Source: Ignavibacteria bacterium
GTDB lineage: Bacteria > Bacteroidota > Ignavibacteria > Kapaibacteriales > Kapaibacteriaceae
NCBI GenBank assembly: GCA_016191145.1
Contig: JACPPD010000018.1
Span: 18,098 to 82,097 of the forward strand
Direction of reading: 5' to 3'
DNA length: 64,000 nt
Part shown: positions 61,441-64,000 of the stretch, in pieces
Layout: each line of letters begins with the position of its first letter
Numbering within the stretch: position 1 is the first letter of the stretch
Position numbers and translations under genes: made by a program
The notes under the pieces: model-generated
Seen by the model: only the letters and a program-made list of their open reading frames with translations
Databases searched by the model: none
Told to the model about the DNA's origin: nothing

Positions 61441-61608
61441 CAAATATACACTTGCGCATTTGTCGCAATCCAAGGGAGGATTCTCGGTAGGGGGCTGGCA
61501 GAACTCGGCAAAGTTGCGATATTTATATTTGTGCAACCAACGGTCGAGGAAAGAATGGGGCGCTGCCCCAACATCCGTATCGGACAGGTGAAGTTGCCTA
61601 CAAAGCAG

Positions 61609-62373
61609 ATGAAAAAAATCCTTGAGAAAGCATCAGTAGTCTGCCTCTATCTGAGTTTGCTCGCGTCAGCCATTGGATGTGGCGACGTTGGGTCAGGTCC
61701 CATCGACGAAATCGGACCACGGGGAGGGTGGACCTCTGCCGAAAATATGTATCCTATACGCCACGTTATCAGCTTCGATTCGTTATATGGTTTCGTCGAT
61801 CAATGGTTTACCATTGACTCAAATGGAATGATTACAATCGTTGTTATAGCGTCGATGACAGACGAGATAGGACAGTATGTGAGTGAAAATGTAACCTCTG
61901 AAAATGCAAGCACCGTTTTTCAAAATTCGTATTGGACTGAATTTACATTTGACTTTGGTGGTGCTGTTCCTAATGCAGTTGGCCCTGTGCTTTTTCCTTT
62001 CACCGCAGAAACTGTACCTGTTACTGTTAACATATTTGAAAGTAGCAATATCACGAGGGAGAAGAGCCATTTTTCTATTATAACTTCGAAGTCCAAACCA
62101 TTCGTTTTACTCCCAGGTAAACAGGTTGATTCAGTGGCTGCGGCAATTGATATCCCACTTGAGGGGTCTAATTATATGGAAACATACTGGTGGTATGAAA
62201 AGGATGCTGACACGCTGTGGATCCCCGGCGATGTGGTACAGTTGCTCAATATTGGAGACACTGTATCTCTGACTGTAGACAGAGCGGTGTATAATAAAGT
62301 TCAGGGGAAACGTGGATATGTTGTCGGTGTAGTAAGTCATTTCACTCTTCACTATAACATCGTAATAAATTAA
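61609..62373 (+). CDS. Putative lipoprotein
   Basis: The 254-residue protein starts MKKILEKASVVCLYLSLLAS with a lipobox ASAIGC, lipidated near residue 23. A longer frame opens at 61531 but adds a non-signal leader. The mature part has a Gly/Pro-rich start (GPIDEIGPRGGW) and beta-rich sequence (SFDSLYGFVDQWFTIDSNGM, WTEFTFDFGGAVPNAVGPVL, IGDTVSLTVDRAVYNK). I do not recognise the family. The next gene on the strand also encodes an exported protein, after a 76-bp gap. Confidence 0.65.
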   Translation: MKKILEKASVVCLYLSLLASAIGCGDVGSGPIDEIGPRGGWTSAENMYPIRHVISFDSLYGFVDQWFTIDSNGMITIVVIASMTDEIGQYVSENVTSENASTVFQNSYWTEFTFDFGGAVPNAVGPVLFPFTAETVPVTVNIFESSNITREKSHFSIITSKSKPFVLLPGKQVDSVAAAIDIPLEGSNYMETYWWYEKDADTLWIPGDVVQLLNIGDTVSLTVDRAVYNKVQGKRGYVVGVVSHFTLHYNIVIN

Positions 62374-62449
62374 CATAATATATTTAAGAGTATAATGTGA
62401 TGTCCAAAATCATTTTGACAATTAGATCTGGTCCAGAACCTACAGAATC

Positions 62450-63556
62450 ATGGTAGTGGGACCAGCTCGATCTATGAGTGGAGATATAGTATCGAGTTCA
62501 AGGTTATCGACTTACCGGTGCATGTGCGTCATAAATTTCTGTCTAATATTCAACACCTTTCCAATATCAACCTATGCCCAGCGCCCCACGCTTTCCACAA
62601 CTGTTGGTATCGCAAACATAAATAACGCAACTGTTCCGAGTTTCGAAGGAATAATAAGTTATGATATCAGTTCTGTTATAATAAGCGGAGTTCAGTTTCA
62701 ACTGCTTAGTGGAGTACCAACATATATAACTGCGAAATACAGCGAAGGGTCGAAGCTTTTAAAGCAGGATGGCGAGAGTGCCGTCACCAGCATGCAGGCA
62801 TTAATCGGTGCAACGTTTAAAGTCCAAGCGATTAATTGGAGGACGGGTATAACTTTGGGTGGAGCCAATATTACCCACAGAAGATGGGGTGGATTTCTCG
62901 GATTAGGCACAACGGATTATCAGGCTAGCATCGCCTTCGGTACTTTCAGTGATCTTTTTTGGGTTCTTGGTTCATATTCTCGCATTGGGTTGAAGGTCGG
63001 GTATACATGGGTCGATGCCTCAAGCGAAGTGGTTTACGATTCCAGGACTGAAGTACGAGTTATTAGCGAATTCGCGCGTCCATTTTGGTCGATTGGAGGT
63101 GGTGTAGGCATTGATCTGGATTCACTTCATTGGGACACGAGCGCATCGACATACAGCGGGTATATTACAGTCTCCGTCGCCAGCCGACACCCATTCGCTA
63201 ACGATTCGTATAATGAATTCAATCCTGGGCTTGGTTTGCAGTTGAGGCTCAGGTCTGGTGTGGAAGCAATTATTCCATTTGTAGAAGCAGGAGCATATCA
63301 GTACTCAATGGGCGACTTGGCGACGTATGTCGGCTTGGGCTCATTGTGGAGACCATTTAAATTCCCAGCCGCATTAGGCTTGGTGGCCGGAGTACTCGGT
63401 CTGTACGATGTGTATGGGGTTACATTTTACCCTCTGGCTTCTCCTCGTTTAACTTATGATACGCCTATTGGATCGGCTTCAGTGTTATTTCTAACCGACC
63501 CATCAAATTTCAGTAGCAGCGCATTTGGCTTGCAACTTCAGTTGCCAATCTTTTAA
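62450..63556 (+). CDS. Probable outer-membrane beta-barrel protein
   Basis: The frame encodes up to 368 residues. The start is uncertain: ATG at 62450, 62474 or 62522 all precede a hydrophobic signal-like stretch (CVINFCLIFNTFPISTYAQ). The mature part consists of alternating strands (ISSVIISGVQFQLLSGVPTY, RTGITLGGANITHRRWGGFL, SRIGLKVGYTWVDASSEVVY, GYITVSVASRHPF) and ends SAFGLQLQLPIF with the terminal Phe expected of a beta-barrel. No family is recognised. It is convergent with the cyclase gene; the 29-bp repeats lie between. Confidence 0.6.
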   Translation: MVVGPARSMSGDIVSSSRLSTYRCMCVINFCLIFNTFPISTYAQRPTLSTTVGIANINNATVPSFEGIISYDISSVIISGVQFQLLSGVPTYITAKYSEGSKLLKQDGESAVTSMQALIGATFKVQAINWRTGITLGGANITHRRWGGFLGLGTTDYQASIAFGTFSDLFWVLGSYSRIGLKVGYTWVDASSEVVYDSRTEVRVISEFARPFWSIGGGVGIDLDSLHWDTSASTYSGYITVSVASRHPFANDSYNEFNPGLGLQLRLRSGVEAIIPFVEAGAYQYSMGDLATYVGLGSLWRPFKFPAALGLVAGVLGLYDVYGVTFYPLASPRLTYDTPIGSASVLFLTDPSNFSSSAFGLQLQLPIF

Positions 63557-63573
63557 GATGTCGAGGCAGGTTG

Positions 63574-63684
63574 CCCGGCAGCATATCTCTCCCGGCATGT
63601 TACCCGGCAGCATATCCCTCCCGGCAAGTTACCCGGCAGCATATCTCTCCCGGCAAGTTACCCGGCAGCATATCTCTCCCGGCA
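63574..63684. repeat. 29-bp tandem repeat, four units
   Basis: Four units spaced exactly 29 bp (starts at 63574, 63603, 63632, 63661) share CCCGGCAGCATATC then TCTCCCGGCA, with TGTTA/AGTTA linkers. The last unit ends exactly at the stop of the cyclase gene. A single related copy is at 40399 in the island. Confidence 0.9.
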
Positions 63685-63999
63685 TCATTCCGATGTCAGC
63701 CAAAAAGTTTTCACCATGCCTTTGCCTTTCAGCTCTGTTTCACCTCTCAACTCTACGCGAATACTTCGGGTTCCTGGTTGACCGTGAGGCAATTCAGTCT
63801 GCTCACTTACGCCGTTGTGTCGAACACGCATTGCCGTGACTTCCTGCAACGCCTGCGCAAAGTTCTCACTCACGTGGATGCGATTTGGTTCACTGCTGCC
63901 TTCCATTCTGGAGGCAACGTTGACGGTGTCGCCCCAGATGTCGTACTGTAACCGCTCCTTGCCAAGAACGCCTGCCGTCACCGGACCAACATGCAGCCC
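63685..63999 (-). CDS. Class III adenylate/guanylate cyclase, C-terminal part (partial)
   Basis: The minus-strand frame is open to the window edge and reads GLHVGPVTAGVLGKERLQYD followed by IWGDTVNVASRMEGSSEPNR, the classical GxxxGxxxxGxxG... D-x-x-G-D-x-V-N-x-A-S/A-R-M region of the class III catalytic domain. Asn and Arg in VNVASRM are the transition-state residues. It ends GETELKGKGMVKTFWL, a usual ending of these domains. The metal-binding Asp residues and any sensor domain lie outside the window. cAMP is the likely product, which could link to the Crp-type regulators at 20-21 kb, but that is speculation. Confidence 0.85.
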   Translation of the reverse strand, partial: GLHVGPVTAGVLGKERLQYDIWGDTVNVASRMEGSSEPNRIHVSENFAQALQEVTAMRVRHNGVSEQTELPHGQPGTRSIRVELRGETELKGKGMVKTFWLTSE

Positions 64000-64000
64000 T

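Noticed and set aside
63574..63684. Possible CRISPR array
   Set aside because: The units follow each other with only a 5-bp near-constant linker; there are no unique spacers and no cas gene.
63525..63951. Plus-strand frames across the 29-bp repeats (R-Q-H-I-S-P-G type peptides)
   Set aside because: They translate the tandem repeat and the antisense of the cyclase gene; no homology or ribosome-binding site.

Overview
The window looks like a chromosome piece from a Bacteroidota/Chlorobiota-type bacterium, most likely an Ignavibacteria/Kapabacteria-like lineage. The evidence is several large secreted proteins ending in type IX secretion (T9SS) sorting domains, a PorV/PorQ-type barrel, a GWxTD protein and a SprE/PorW-like TPR lipoprotein, a BatA-type protein, and TAnnTTTG promoter elements in front of both tRNA genes and two other genes. 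The lineage is an inference from gene content; no rRNA or other phylogenetic marker was analysed.

Layout. (1) 1-9.9 kb: a tightly packed plus-strand cluster (PorV/PorQ-like, GWxTD, LpxL-like acyltransferase, RluB-type pseudouridine synthase, BatA/VWA protein, M61 peptidase with PDZ, SprE-like lipoprotein), mostly envelope and secretion functions. (2) 9.9-18.2 kb: ClpS, a CADD/TenA-like di-iron enzyme, a class II glutamine amidotransferase, a stand-alone NuoL, an SRAP protein, two thioredoxin-fold proteins, a disordered repeat protein and a hypothetical exported protein. (3) 18.2-21.5 kb, minus strand: DUF3098, YkvA and LysA as one overlapping unit, then two Crp/Fnr-type regulators. These face a plus-strand PEP synthase across an intergenic region with FNR-like half-site pairs and a two-tier hairpin. 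(4) 24.2-29.2 kb: an SDR oxidoreductase, then a three-gene succinate dehydrogenase operon whose membrane subunit resembles the mycobacterial Sdh1 type, then a small TPR-like protein.

(5) 29.24-53.23 kb: an integrated genomic island of about 24 kb. A 20-bp direct repeat flanks it. The right copy is the 3' end of an intact tRNA-Lys(CTT); the left copy is the displaced tRNA 3' end. A tyrosine recombinase starts beside the tRNA and overlaps a gene with an excisionase-type HTH. Cargo includes a protein with a HEPN-like R-x4-H motif, four T9SS-secreted proteins and one decayed T9SS fragment, two 5'-truncated RHS toxin modules each followed by a candidate immunity gene, a broken type IIG/ISP restriction-modification gene, a DUF2971 protein, two matching 1-kb IS3-type elements, remnants of other insertion sequences, dispersed palindromic repeats and a 21-bp tandem repeat array.

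(6) 53.3-64 kb: the other side of the tRNA holds two tandem paralogous T9SS proteins with Ig-like and ASH-like domains, a membrane pyrophosphatase of the K+-dependent sequence type, tRNA-Val(GAC), a lipoprotein, a probable outer-membrane protein, a 29-bp tandem repeat (one further copy lies in the island) and the C-terminal end of a class III nucleotide cyclase running off the window.
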